A stretch of DNA of 64,000 nucleotides, from NCBI GenBank assembly GCA_029582165.1, contig CM055886.1:20914169-20978168 (forward strand), given 5' to 3'. Shown piece after piece: positions 12,701-23,227 of the stretch (positions are counted from its first letter, which is position 1; each line of letters begins with the position of its first letter). A program made the translations under genes and the position numbers. Source of the stretch: Portulaca oleracea. Lineage: Eukaryota > Streptophyta > Magnoliopsida > Caryophyllales > Portulacaceae. Below the pieces are notes generated by a model, which searched no databases, had not been told where the DNA came from, and saw nothing but the letters and a program-made list of their open reading frames with translations.

Positions 12701-15700
12701 AGTGACATCTTTGGGTCTTGGTATTGAATGGAATCTTTGCTCATAAAATAAGGCATCAAAGGATTCTATAACAGTGTTCACCGTTACAAACTCATTAGGT
12801 TCACTAACCATGTACCTATAAGCCTTACTATCTTGAGCATATCCAATGAATATGCATTCAATACCCCTTTTACCCAACTTTCTCTTTTTAGGTTCGGGCA
12901 TTTTCACAATTGCCCTACACCCCCAAACCCTTAAATGACTTAAGTTTGGTTTGTGTTTGTTCCAAATCTCATAGGGAGTAATAGAATTATCCTTAGTAGG
13001 TATTTTATTCAAGATGTAGCATGTTGTAAGCATGGCTTCAACCCAAAATCTCTCACTTAATCCAGAGTTAGATAACATAACATTAACCATTTCTTTAAGA
13101 GTTCGATTTTTCCTTTCGGCCACCCCATTTTGTTGAGGAGTATAGGGGGTTGTCACTTGATGAACAATACTGATTTGTTGAAAGTATTTAGGCTCATAGT
13201 ACTCCCTACCCGTATCCGATCTAAGGATTTTAATAAAGGATTCACAATGCAATTCACTTTTGACCTTAAATGATTTAAATTTATAAGTGCTTCATCTTTA
13301 GTTCTTAATAGATAGATTTACAATATCTTGAATGATCATCTATAAAAATGATGTAGTACTTCTTACCACCAATTGTAGGATTAGTGTGAAAATCACCAAA
13401 GTCACTATGAATAAGATCTAGTAACTTAGATTCCCTCTTATATATGGAAAAGATGCTTTAGTGATTTTGGTTATCATGCATGTCTCACACTTCTTTATAT
13501 TATCATCTACTTGTGGAATTAAATCAAGTCTAGGCATGGCTTGCATTTTCCAAAAATTCACATGACCAAGACAATAATGCCATAAAGATGAAAGGGAAAA
13601 AGGTTGCACATACATATAACCGGAAATCACTTCATTAACATTAGTAATATCAATAGAGTCATTACACACAACATTAAGTTTAAGCATGGTCCCACTAAGA
13701 TACCCCTTACCCATGAAAATATCACCCTTAGAAAGTACATAATTATCTCCATAATAAACTTGGAGAAACCCATGCCTATTTAACAAGAACCCGGAAACTA
13801 GATTCTTACCTACTTCCGTGGCAAAATAAACATCCTTAAGAATAAGAGCTTTGCCGGAAGTGAACTTGAGATCGATTTGGGGAACACCTTTCACTAGAAC
13901 CGGGGCATTGTTTCCCATGTAGAGACTCTTGCCCTCCTCGGGCGGAGTGAAACTTGTGAAGAAGAAGTGGTTGTTGCATACGTGCCTAGCGGCATCATAA
14001 TCAACAAACCAAGCGTAGTCCTCACATACTACATTGATTTGTTCTTTGATCATAGCAACAAACTCACTTGGTGCTTTCTCCTTGCCCTTATCATTTTTAT
14101 CAAGTAGGCCATGTTTCTTTTTCTAAACATAGCAACCTTGTTTCTTATGTATGGGACTATCACACCCCCAACACAAGGGCTTCTTGTTGTTGTTGGTCAC
14201 CTCTTGCTTATGTTGTTCTTATTGTTGTCATTATGCCTTTTCCTCTTACCCTTTTGACCATAGCTCACCAATCATACACATATACTTGAAAAAACTTCAA
14301 CAAATAAATGGTCTGCTCTTAATAAATATCTCACATAGATAGAAAAGTATAATCTCTCACTATTTATAAGATAAAAAGTATTATGGACTTATAAATTATG
14401 GAGTGAGCTAACTCGTGCTTGTATTCAGGTTCAATACGAGATATTGAACCCCATACATTCATGACCCGAGCTGCAAAGCCTTGATAATAACTTTTAAGGG
14501 GGAATGGGGGATTGATGATTATATAAATGAAAATTATGTGAATTTTGGGGCAAGACATCTCTGAAGTGTCTTACCTTGATATAAAGCTTATATATTTGCA
14601 TATAAATTGAAAACAAATGACATGATTAACTTCTATAACTAAAATACCATATATAAATTTTATAACATTATATTTTTTTATCAAAACATTTGTATAAAGT
14701 ATCTCTAATGGGCAGGGTTCATTCGATTAGGGTATCATCTATAATTCTTGACGTAGTAACAACACTATAAGTTTCTTGTAATTGATAATTAGTAGTACTT
14801 ATTCACAAAGTTTGTGTCAAAATTATAATAACTTTTAATTTCATTGAAAGCAAACACTTAATTAAACCTTGTCTTGCCTCAAGACATGTATCATCACTCA
14901 TATTTAATAACCAATCAGAAAGATTTTTCGTATCTTAAAAACACAATTTTGCATATGAGGTAGATCTCATCTTGAAATAGTAATTCACTCAAGCTTCAAT
15001 TAATTCAATCCTAGTTTTTCTAACAAAGTATGTATTCAAGTTGTTGAGCTATGTCATAGTAGATGAAACTTCATTTGAACTTGTATACATGTCTCCTTCA
15101 ATTAAAAACCTATTAGTATCATTTTGAAAATCTTGTTTGCCCTTAAAGTTATATTTATTCATTTGCGATATTGTTGGTATTAATTTTTTGTACGTGATTT
15201 TACGATGTTGGTAGCGGTGATCCAACCATTTGCGGAACTTCTGGCGTACTATTCTCTCTTTTCCCTACCGGTGCTTACAGCTACTGCTACTCATATGAAT
15301 TCTATAGCTGCAGTTGTCATCTATATTACTTACATTGATTTCATGAACATGTTGGGTCACGCCAACGTTGAGGTCGTCCCTAAATGGGTGTTTGAGGCCT
15401 TTCCTCCTCTAAAATATCTTATGTACACCCCCACGTAAGTAACTTATTTCATTTTGCAGTGTTCATTTTGAAATATGTAGAGTTTGAAAATCCCGAAGAG
15501 CTAGTACCTACAATTTCTATATGGTGGGAATTGTTGGTACTCAAGATGAATCGTATGTGTTTGCTTTCAAGATTAAACCTTCATTGTGCCTAATATGGGG
15601 TTTGTGTTATTTTCTTCTGCCGCCAGCTACCCGCTGGATATGCAACTCTAAATAGAGAAGTTAGCGTCTTTCATAAATCGAAAATTTTCATTGAACACTT

Positions 15701-18159
15701 TCAATGATTTGGCAGGTTTCACTCATTGCATCATACCCAATTCAGGACGAACTACTCACTCTTTGTGCCATTTTATGATTACGTGTATGGTACAGTAGAC
15801 AAATCCGCAGATGCCCTATATGAAACATGTCTAAGGAAACCAGAAGAAGTTCCAAACGTGGTGCATTTAACACATCTGACAACATTACAATCTATTTACC
15901 ATCTTAGGCTAGGGTTCCTCTCCTTTGCCTCCACACCGATGACCCCCAATTGGTACCTATGGCTTATATGGCCTATCACAGTATGCTCCATGATCATTGC
16001 ATGGATTTGTGGTCGGACCTTCATTGTTGAAAGAAACACATTCAACAAGCTGAAGTTACAATGTTGGGTTATTCCACGTTATACTATGCATGTATGTAAG
16101 TTTTTATTTTTGTTTTATATTCCTAAATCAAATGGTAAAAAATATAAGTGTCTTATAATTAGCAATCTATAAATACTTGCAGTATGTCTCAAAACGGCAA
16201 CGAGTGCCCATAAACAAGTTGATCGAAGAGGCAATACTAGAAGCTAATGCTAAAGGAATTAAAGTTGTGAGCCTTGGGCTTTTAAATCAGGCAAGATATA
16301 TCTCATAACCATATATGTACAAATTATTCTCTTACTCCTCTTAAACATTAATTAATTATTCATCAATTGTGCCCTTGATCGATCTTTGATATTGAGTATT
16401 TGATTTTAGGGGGATGAACTGAATAGATATGGCGAACTTTACTTGAAAAATCATCCCATGCTAAAAGTGAAAGTGGTAGATGGAAGTAGTCTAGTTGTGG
16501 CTGTGGTGCTTAATAGCATTCCTAGAGGAACTTCTAAAGTTCTTTTTGGAGGAAGACTCTCAAAGGTTGCATATTCCATCGTCTCTACTCTCTGTCATAA
16601 GGATGTTCAGGTATTTCATGTATCTTCTCTTAATTAAGATTAATTGAAAGAACCCTTGGCATAACCAATGATAAGGTATAAAAACGAAATGTAAATAATG
16701 AAAATAAAAGAAGATAATACACAAGAATTTAGCCGATGTTCACCCTTCCAAATAGGGCTACATCACCGGACCTAAGCTTCTCTTCACTTAGGATGTCAAA
16801 CCATTTTACCTCTTGTTTACTTAACAAGTACAACTAGGTCCTCAATCTTGACTCCGTTGAGTACCACCAAGGCAAGCTTACAAAAAACTCAATCAAGAAG
16901 ACACGTCCCCCTTGATCTACAACTCAATTAGGGCAACACCCTTGATCTACAACTCAATCAAAATACTAAGGATTAACAATACTGAGCTACCCAAGTGAGT
17001 TTCCAAACTCACTTAATACAAGTCCCATTATAAGAGTATACTTTCAGACCGAGGACCTCATGAAATAAGAGATTAAAGGATGTTAAATTACAAGGTTGTC
17101 TCTCTTGTAGAGCGGAGTGTTTCCCTCATTTTTCTTCTCTATCTTCGTCCTCTTTTTATACTCAAGAGGTGAGGTGAATGTTGGAATTTGAAAGGAACCT
17201 TTAATTGGCAAGATGTCCTTAGAGATCTTCACAAAGATGGTTTCTCATTGAATTCTTGCTGGAAGCAAAGGCCCACGTGATATTTGTTGGAACTTCAACA
17301 ATCAAGCCATCCTATAATAGTTGGATACTGAAAAATATCCAGACTATATGCCAGTAATATTCGAATTTTGACTTCATTCAAAACCGTTCCAGTCGCTAAG
17401 GTCTTTGCGTCTGGGTCCGTCGTGGTCCTTGAGGGTTTCTAACATTAACGCTCACTTCTTTCAAGTTGTTAACTGTACATTTGAGCATGGAATGATTCGA
17501 ATTTTGATATTATAGGTCATGGTGCTGAGAAAGGATGTATACAATAACTTGAAAAAAATCTTGCCAGCGGAGTGTAGTAGCAACCTAGTTCCTTACGAAA
17601 GACGGGATATTGATATTAAGGTAATTAAGCCCCTATAATCTTCATTAAATATCGTAAGGAAAAAACTGTTGGAATGAACTAATATATTCTTTTTGTGGTA
17701 GATATGGTTGGTTGGAGATGATTTAAGCCTAGGTGAACAGTACAAGGCTGGCAAAGGAAGTGTGTTTATTCCTTTCTCTCAGTTCCCTCCAAAAACAGTC
17801 AGAAAAGATTGTCTGTATTTGAATACTCCGGCTTTGGTAGTCCCCAAGTCTTTCACCAATTTACATTGTTGTGAGGTACTATTCTTTTCAAACAAATTAT
17901 CACTTTAACTTTAGTTTATATACTAAGTTGAGGTTTGTTTAATGTGCACACATGCTTTTCTCTTGCTTATATATTAAAACAGAATTGGTTACCGAGGAGG
18001 GTAATGAGTGCATGGCGAGTAGCCGGAATAATCCATGCTTTAGAGGGATGTGAAAGCAACGAGTGTGGAGACAAACTCCTCAACATCGACAAGGTTTGGG
18101 AAGTGTCACTTCGACATGGTTTTCGCCCTCTTCCTACTCCTATTACAAGTGCTAGTTGA
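6769..18159 (+). CDS. CER1: CER1-like very-long-chain alkane-forming enzyme (10 exons)
   Basis: Exons: 6769-6834, 8328-8548, 8849-9081, 15215-15434, 15716-16091, 16183-16290, 16410-16610, 17516-17620, 17702-17875, 17983-18159. They join in frame to 626 codons plus TGA, the usual length of the CER1 family. The start [20 protein letters not shown] matches the conserved family N-terminus. The fatty-acid-hydroxylase-type di-iron His clusters are all present: HRALHHH (from residue 147), HSHHH (160-164) and HSLHH (249-253). The C-terminal third is the WAX2-type domain, with VWLVGD-, FIPFSQFP-, [26 protein letters not shown] stretches visible in separate exons. Known family role: an ER-membrane enzyme that, with CER3 and cytochrome b5, converts very-long-chain acyl-CoA-derived aldehydes to odd-chain wax alkanes. 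All introns are GT-AG except intron 6 (GC-AG). Introns 1, 3 and 7 are expanded by repeats. Expression is not shown by sequence alone. Confidence 0.95.
7045..7221. mobile_element. Decayed Stowaway-like MITE in CER1 intron 1
   Basis: The left end CTCCCTACATTCTAAATTAA and right end GACAATTGATATAGAATGGAG are degenerate inverted Stowaway termini. TA precedes the left end, but AT follows the right end, so the duplication has eroded. Confidence 0.55.
7385..7410. repeat. (AT)n microsatellite in CER1 intron 1
   Basis: About 13 uninterrupted TA units. Confidence 0.9.
9276..9800. mobile_element. MITE-like element with duplicated right arm (same family as 18569-18933)
   Basis: The left end GGAAATTTGTATATACTC and right end GGGCATGTACAAATTTTCC are inverted counterparts. 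Internal blocks (TTAATATTTACCTCC and its complement, TTTAGCAAC) match the element at 18569-18933. The right arm occurs twice in tandem (about 9484-9640 and 9641-9800), each copy ending near GGGGGCATGTACAAATTTT. No clear TSD was seen. Confidence 0.65.
10017..10464 (-). repeat. Copia 3' LTR with TATA box
   Basis: On the minus strand the LTR begins TGTTGGAATATGAG at 10464, preceded by GTTGGTGGAGG as a short PPT. A TATA box (TATAAATA, minus strand) lies at 10155-10162. The low-coordinate end is uncertain. The minus ORFs upstream stop before this region. Confidence 0.55.
10983..12520 (-). pseudogene. Copia reverse transcriptase and RNase H (broken)
   Basis: 12254-12520 holds the RT N-terminal block ([23 protein letters not shown]). 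10983-12035 continues with the catalytic YVDD in [11 protein letters not shown], then RNase H with [23 protein letters not shown] and HCDSKSTLA, ending in the [10 protein letters not shown] tail. The 12036-12253 gap between the two ORFs contains the missing RT fingers in other frames, so at least one frameshift or stop separates them. Confidence 0.9.
12542..13440 (-). pseudogene. Copia integrase core (broken)
   Basis: The first catalytic Asp lies in LIHSDFGDF, encoded near 13410-13440 outside the longest ORF, and DDHSRY follows. The 12542-13252 ORF has RSDTGREY and [10 protein letters not shown], giving the remaining D and E of the DDE triad. A frame break near 13255-13320 separates the two parts. 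Confidence 0.85.
13418..14250 (-). pseudogene. Copia gag zinc knuckle, protease and GAG-pre-integrase
   Basis: [15 protein letters not shown] zinc knuckle (CX2CX4HX4C) near 14160-14205 is followed by an in-frame stop. The protease motif is [10 protein letters not shown] instead of the usual D-S/T-G-A: the Asp is kept but the Gly is lost. The GAG-pre-integrase part shows HYCLGH and CETC zinc ligands. Confidence 0.85.
14260..14302 (-). repeat. Copia 5' LTR remnant
   Basis: Forty-three bases align with 10374-10416 of the 3' LTR with about six mismatches (TAGCTC..CATACACATA..CTTGAA..). It directly abuts gag sequence, which marks the deletion that removed the leader. Confidence 0.65.
16291..16409 (+). 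other. CER1 intron 6 with GC-AG splice sites
   Basis: The exon ends AATCAG and the intron begins GCAAGA. No GT nearby restores the frame, and the next exon begins after TTTTAG with GGGGATGAACTG, giving the family-conserved N-Q-G-D/E-E-L-N junction. GC-AG introns are a known minority class spliced by the major spliceosome. Confidence 0.85.
16640..17465. repeat. Unclassified repeat in CER1 intron 7
   Basis: The composition and phrasing (GATGTTCACCCTTCCAAATA, repeated CCCTTGATCTACAACTCAAT at about 16910 and 16940) differ from the surrounding intron. The ends AGAACCCTTGG and its rough complement CCTTGAGGGTTTCT suggest weak inverted termini, but no TSD was found. No coding potential. Probably an inserted mobile element of unknown class. 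Confidence 0.4.
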
Positions 18160-18274
18160 ATATTTATTTTTTTTCTTTGTACTTTTTAGAAACCTATCCT
18201 AAGAGCAAAAATCTATATTTCTCCTTATCTACATGCATAATCACCTAGATCCTCATATATACAAACGTAATAGA

Positions 18275-18280
18275 AATAAA
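18275..18280 (+). terminator. Candidate CER1 polyadenylation signal
   Basis: AATAAA lies 116 bp after the stop codon in AT-rich 3' flank. Confidence 0.4.
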
Positions 18281-18568
18281 GCAATTCAATTTGAATAATT
18301 ACATCTATTTATGTCTATATGTATCCTAATGGGGAACTTATATAATACTTCCAACTTTCAGATCGTTATTTATTTTTATATGTATACACGTACACACATA
18401 GGAATACTATGGTTTATGTGATTCAAAGATTTTAAGGATGTACCTACATTATAGTGTTTAAGTAAGTTGATAGTGGTCACCTGCTTAACATGTTTGAATA
18501 TATTGATAGTTTAGCAGGCCTTTTCTTTTTTGGATATACATTACCATAGGTTCGTGTATTCATTCATT

Positions 18569-18933
18569 GGAAAATTTGCATATACCCCCTACAAATTAAT
18601 TTATAACATTAATAAATTTGACCCTGACATTTTTGAGTTAATATTTACCTCCCCTGACCTTTTGAATTAAATTTATTTAGCGTTTTTTCAGATGAATTTA
18701 GCAACTTTCTCAGTGCAGCTATGATTTATAATAAAATTTGCCTTTTAAAAGTGTCATGATTTCAGCAAACAAATTTTAATTAAAATCACACCACCAAAAA
18801 AAGTTGTTAAATTCATTGAAAAGTTGCTAAATGAATTTGGTTCAAAAGGCCAGGGGTGGTAAATATTAACTAAAAAGATCAAGGTTGAATTTATAAATGT
18901 CATAAACATGAAGGGAACATGTGCAAATTTTCC
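18569..18933. mobile_element. MULE-like MITE with 10-bp TSD, downstream of CER1
   Basis: The termini GGAAAATTTGCATATACCC and its inverted counterpart (GTGCAAATTTTCC) extend into long imperfect arms. The direct repeat TTCATTCATT is exact on both sides (18559-18568 and 18934-18943). The 10-bp duplication and 365-bp non-coding body fit a Mutator-like MITE. Related to 9276-9800 in intron 3. Confidence 0.85.
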
Positions 18934-19269
18934 TTCATTCATTTACCCATCAATTTTTCAATTTGATATTCTATCTAAACTTTAATCGATGTACTTTTAA
19001 CACTAGTAAAATTATGTATGTAGACCACTTTGACCTTGCATGAAATGCTATCGTATGTGATGCATGCTTGGTGCAGAAAGTATAATCTTTCTAAATCAAA
19101 TATGCCCCAAAGATCGTCACTTGCTTTCCCAAACACCACTACAAAGACCCTCTTTTGGCTCTCAACCAATAAAAAATACTTCCCAAAAATAGAGTATTCA
19201 ACGTCAAACCCAAAAATAGAGTATTCAACATCAAACCCATCAAAGAATGAACATAGATTCAACTCACAC

Positions 19270-20316
19270 CCAAACAACAAGAAGAAAACAAAGATATGTT
19301 CACTTATAAAGAGGAGACTCACCAAAGTGACCGAGGCATTTCTACAAATAATTAACTAAAGGAGAGCTCAACCATCAATCTCCCAAAATCGGCACCAATA
19401 CTCGACCAAAATAGCATAAAGATTCACCAACCATTTATGAAGAAGTATCATCAAGCACCACTAACGAGAAAACATAAAGCTTGGAGAGAGGTTTTTGAGA
19501 GAGTCTAAAAAATACCAAGGTTTATTTCATTAACATAAGCTAAGCTCTTCCCGCTACAAAGGCCAAATATATATGACTAAAGTTAGGGCAAATCCCTAGG
19601 GAAAGAACCCCAAAATCAATGACTAAATAAACCATACTCAATTCAAAGGTTGAGACTAAGTCTTATAATTACATCAGATGCAGTAGAGAGGTAGTTAGGG
19701 AAAATTACATGAAGTAGTAATAAAACCCAAACAAGGGAAAAATGGGACATTGCACTTGAAACTGGGTGAAGATTGAGCGGCATGATCGTGCGACTTGATC
19801 GTGCCCTGCATGTCGCACGATCGTGCGCCTTCTAAAGCCCATAAAAATACTTAACAACTCGACAACCATACAATCGTGTCATAGGGGCAGCACGATCATG
19901 CCATGCTCTTAGGAAGGGCTGCACGGACGTGCACCCCTCTTGCACGCTTGTGCTATGCTTGAAAAGTAGCACCCCATATTTCTCGGACTCTCCACGCACG
20001 TGTAAGTTGTAGGGCACACACGTGCTCCTCAAATGTTTCCCTAAGCCTTGGTTCTTCCTTTTCCCATGTTGACCCACTTCCTTATGGCCATGTCATGGGT
20101 ATTTCACTCCCCTTTAGAGACCCAAATGGGCCTTAGGAATACCCCAAGTGCTAGTGACCTCCAAAGGAACTCCAAGAACATCCGAGCCAAACAGAGAGAA
20201 GAGTTGGGTCAAGGCCTGAATGTCTTGTGTGGATGTTTTGATGATGGCCTCTTCTTGGACTCCGATCAAGATGAACGAGGCTGACTTGGGAAGTTGGTAG
20301 GGCGAGATACGCATCA
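19270..20316 (-). repeat. Gypsy-1 3' LTR
   Basis: It matches 26184-26512 followed by 57014-57596 along its length. The minus-strand LTR start is TGATGCGTATCTCGCC at 20316. It carries clustered palindromes such as CGCACGATCGTGCG (19814-19827) and GCACG-N-CGTGC variants over about 19780-20030. The 5' copy lacks about 110 bp present here around 20105-20215. A 27-bp tandem duplication (AAAAATAGAGTATTCAAC..) lies near 19180-19240 at or beyond the left limit. Confidence 0.8.
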
Positions 20317-20329
20317 TCCTTCCCTTCTT
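20317..20329 (-). promoter_or_regulatory. Gypsy-1 polypurine tract
   Basis: The minus-strand AAGAAGGGAAGGA sits directly before the TGATG start of the 3' LTR, the expected plus-strand primer position. Confidence 0.75.
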
Positions 20330-20442
20330 ACGGAGGATTTGTCCTCAAATCCTCATGATCTTCTTCCTACTCAAGATAAGGGGTAAGGTCTCCAATATTG
20401 AATGTAGAAGATACATTCCCGTATCACCGGGAAACTCGAGCT

Positions 20443-20793
20443 TTATGGACTATCATCGATCCTCTCAAGAACCTTAGAGGGCCCATCTCCTCCTGGTAGA
20501 AGCTTGTTTCTCCTCAAGGATGGAAATCTTACTTTGCGTAAATAGAGCCATACTAGATTTCCCGGTTGGAATGAATAGTCCCTCCTATATTTGTTCACTC
20601 GAGCCTTATATATCTCATTCCCATTTTCAATTCGGACCCTCATTTGTTAATGACGCCTTTTGATCTCTTTGGCCCTAGTAGTGGCCTCAATATTACCCCG
20701 AGCATCAACCAACAATGGCAATAGATCAAGGGGCGTACGAGGATTCACCCCATGTAAAGCTTTAAATGGGGAGATTCCCCTAGCACATCTTAT
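20443..20793 (-). pseudogene. Gypsy-1 integrase C-terminal part
   Basis: Minus-strand frames encode GISPFKALHGVNPRTPLDLL and then the GNLVWLYLRKVRFPS-type C-terminal region typical of plant gypsy integrases. A stop separates the two pieces near 20645. The reading continues across the solo LTR into 22325-22380 (LAEFAFNK). Confidence 0.85.
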
Positions 20794-22324
20794 TGATAAG
20801 CCGCAAGTGCACGGGTGTACATGTAGCAAATATCAAGGTCGATCCCACAGGGACTTTGCTAACTACACACCAAACTAGCTTCCTATGTGATTGCTAAATC
20901 GGTCGGGTTTTTGATTGAGGAAAACTAATTCTATTTCTAATTGCTAAAAAAGGCAAAACCAACAAATATTCACACAATTTACTTGGATTAATCAATATGA
21001 AAAGACGTTCAGGGGATAAAACCTAAGTAACTATATGAATCAAACAAGTGGATTGAACATGTATGTCACTAATTTGGTACATTTTAGGGTCGATAATCGC
21101 ATAAATTCTTCCGTAGCGAGCTTTCGGCAATGAAACAAATTGCTTATAAAATCAATCACCTATTGTCGTGGTTATTTCAATTTTATCTAAGTTAAAGATC
21201 AAATTATCAAAAGACCCCTAATTACAAAGTCCTCTATGTCTAGTTCACTTCATAATTAATTTAATCCTAAGGGTTTCGATTGTCGAACTTCTCTGTTTGG
21301 TACTTCATTCAACAATCTAATTCCATATTCTTGATGGCCAGTAAAAAACAATGACATACATAATCAAAGGATAAATAAAATGCATTCAAACTAGATTAAC
21401 ATACTTGTTCAATCCAACAAAATTCAATCCATAAGAGAAACTAATAAGGGTTATCCCCCAAACTAAAGAAAACTACTCACTACTCATGTTCGAAACACAA
21501 AACATAACAAAATCTACTCTAAAAGCATATGAATCTAAAGAGAATGAAGAAATAACCAAAGATATGCAGAAAACCCTTGAAACAATTGGGTAATTGTGGA
21601 CTTTTGCTCGTCCAACACCGTACCGATCTTGAGTAATCTTCAATCTTCAATTCGCTCTCAAACTCTTGATTATTATGGGATTGTGGAAGATGGATGATGG
21701 TAGAGATGGAGATGGATGGTATGGAAGGAATAGATGGTGAATGAAGATGGATGATGATGGATATGATGATGAGGAAGATGATGAATGGGAGTGAATGACA
21801 GCAAAAACAGTCGGATACATCAATTATATACCATTAAGAGCAACCGAAACGACATTTTTGCATTTAACAGAGCCAACACGGGTGATTCCAGGCCAACACG
21901 GACCGTGTTGAATTCAACACGGGTCGTGTTGCCATGACACGGACCGTGTTGCTCACTGGAGTCGATTTCTGGACTTTCTGGAACGTAAAACGACCCGTGC
22001 TGCTTGGTTTTGCATCCGTGTTGCAACCTGATGGAATCCAATGATGATTGGGCCTAAAGTTTGGGTCTTGGGGTGGATTTATCTCTTGCTAAAGTTTTGG
22101 CCTTGGGGTGGATTTATCTCTTGCTAGTGATCCACTTAGACTTCATATACTTGATTTTGAGCTTGAATTGATCAATACTAGTCCAATTTCCTACAAAATC
22201 ATACCAAACTCCAACCAAGCATAATATAGAGAATTTGAGTATAAAAATAATTCATTTATATCCAAAATCACTTAAATTAATTCCAAATAATCCTAGATCA
22301 CATATATATAAAATACACTTATCA
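20794..22324. mobile_element. Solo LTR inserted in Gypsy-1 integrase
   Basis: It begins TGATAAGCCGCAAGTGC and ends ACACTTATCA. The 5-bp TSD CTTAT is exact (20789-20793 and 22325-22329). Removing it restores the integrase reading EFAFNK to SPFKALHG. No internal domain is present, so a solo LTR is the best call. It contains overlapping palindromes at 21894-21922 and GATG-rich sequence near 21670-21790. Family not identified. Confidence 0.85.
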
Positions 22325-23005
22325 CTTATTGAAGGCAAACTCAGCAAGTACCAACCGGAGATCCCATTCGCGCACATTGTTTTTCATCAAGCTCATTAGA
22401 AGAGTCCCTACTAGGCTACTACCCTATTCATAACCTCATTTTGTCCCTCTGTTTGCGGGTGATACGTGGTGCAAAATAATAGCTTGGTTTCCATCATCCT
22501 CCATAATGTCCTCCAAAAATAACCCATGACTTTATTGTCTAATCGGAACAATTATCTTGAGAATGCCATGTAGCTTGACAATTTCACGAAAATACAAATG
22601 AGCAATGTAGTCTACATCATTCGTCTTTGAGCAAGGTACAAAACAAGTCATTTTCAAAAATCGGTCCATAACAACCATAATAACATCAACACCTCGAACT
22701 GTCATAGGCAAGGCCGCTATAAAATCAATGCTAAGGTCTTCTTATGGACCATGAGGAATACGTAAAGGTATGTATAAACTTTGATGGAAGCGACTCTTAG
22801 CCTTATGACCCTCAACACATTTGGACACCACCTCTTGAAAATCACCTACAGTCTTAAGCCAAATGAAGTGCTCCCAAAACATATAAATTGTTTTGTTCAA
22901 CCCAAAATATCCATTCAACCCACCACCATGTACTTCTTTTGCAATCAACTTCCTAAGGGGATAATAGGGAACATAGTTTGTTGTTGTTAAATAAAAATCA
23001 ATCAT
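22325..23005 (-). pseudogene. Gypsy-1 integrase zinc-finger and core remnants
   Basis: 22742-23005 encodes the H2C2-type N-terminal part (KEVHGGGLNGYFGLNKT), then CVEGHKAKSRFHQSLY, where the second zinc Cys is replaced. The catalytic core lies in 22380-22740 in several frames (homology judged by eye) and is badly degraded. Confidence 0.75.
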
Positions 23006-23227
23006 GCTTCACAAAGGGGGACTTAAGGTCAACATTTTCATCCACAAAGAAATGATCAAAATCTGGATCACTTATCTTTTATGCAAAAAAACCTAAACAA
23101 TTAACAATGGACAACAAGGAATACTTTCACAAAAGTGCGCCAGCCACGAAGTTAGAACCCCCCTTCTTATGCTCTGGCACAAACTTGAAGGATTGCATGA
23201 GTTCTACCCATTTGGCATGTCAAGCAT

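Larger units (their letters stand above)
10017..14302 (-). mobile_element. Truncated Ty1/copia retrotransposon, antisense in CER1 intron 3
   Basis: Minus-strand domain order is gag zinc knuckle, protease, GAG-pre-integrase, integrase, reverse transcriptase, RNase H, 3' LTR: the Copia order. Most of gag, the leader and most of the 5' LTR are missing. The zinc knuckle abuts a 43-bp remnant (14260-14302) that matches 10374-10416 in the 3' LTR. Frameshifts and stops divide the polyprotein, so it is non-autonomous. The 10017 boundary (first TG) is a guess and no TSD was confirmed. Confidence 0.85.
9082..15214 (+). other. CER1 intron 3, expanded by transposons
   Basis: The donor ACAG|GTAAAT and acceptor TTGGTAG|CG join residues T173 and A174 in frame. 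The 6133-bp intron holds a MITE-like repeat (9276-9800) and a broken antisense Copia element (about 10017-14302). The remaining 14303-15214 is AT-rich intron without other features. Confidence 0.9.

Noticed and set aside
19006..19010. GTAAA as the left target duplication of Gypsy-1 (right GTAAA at 57597-57601)
   Set aside because: It is not adjacent to a TG-starting LTR end, and a 5-bp match is expected by chance in this AT-rich region.
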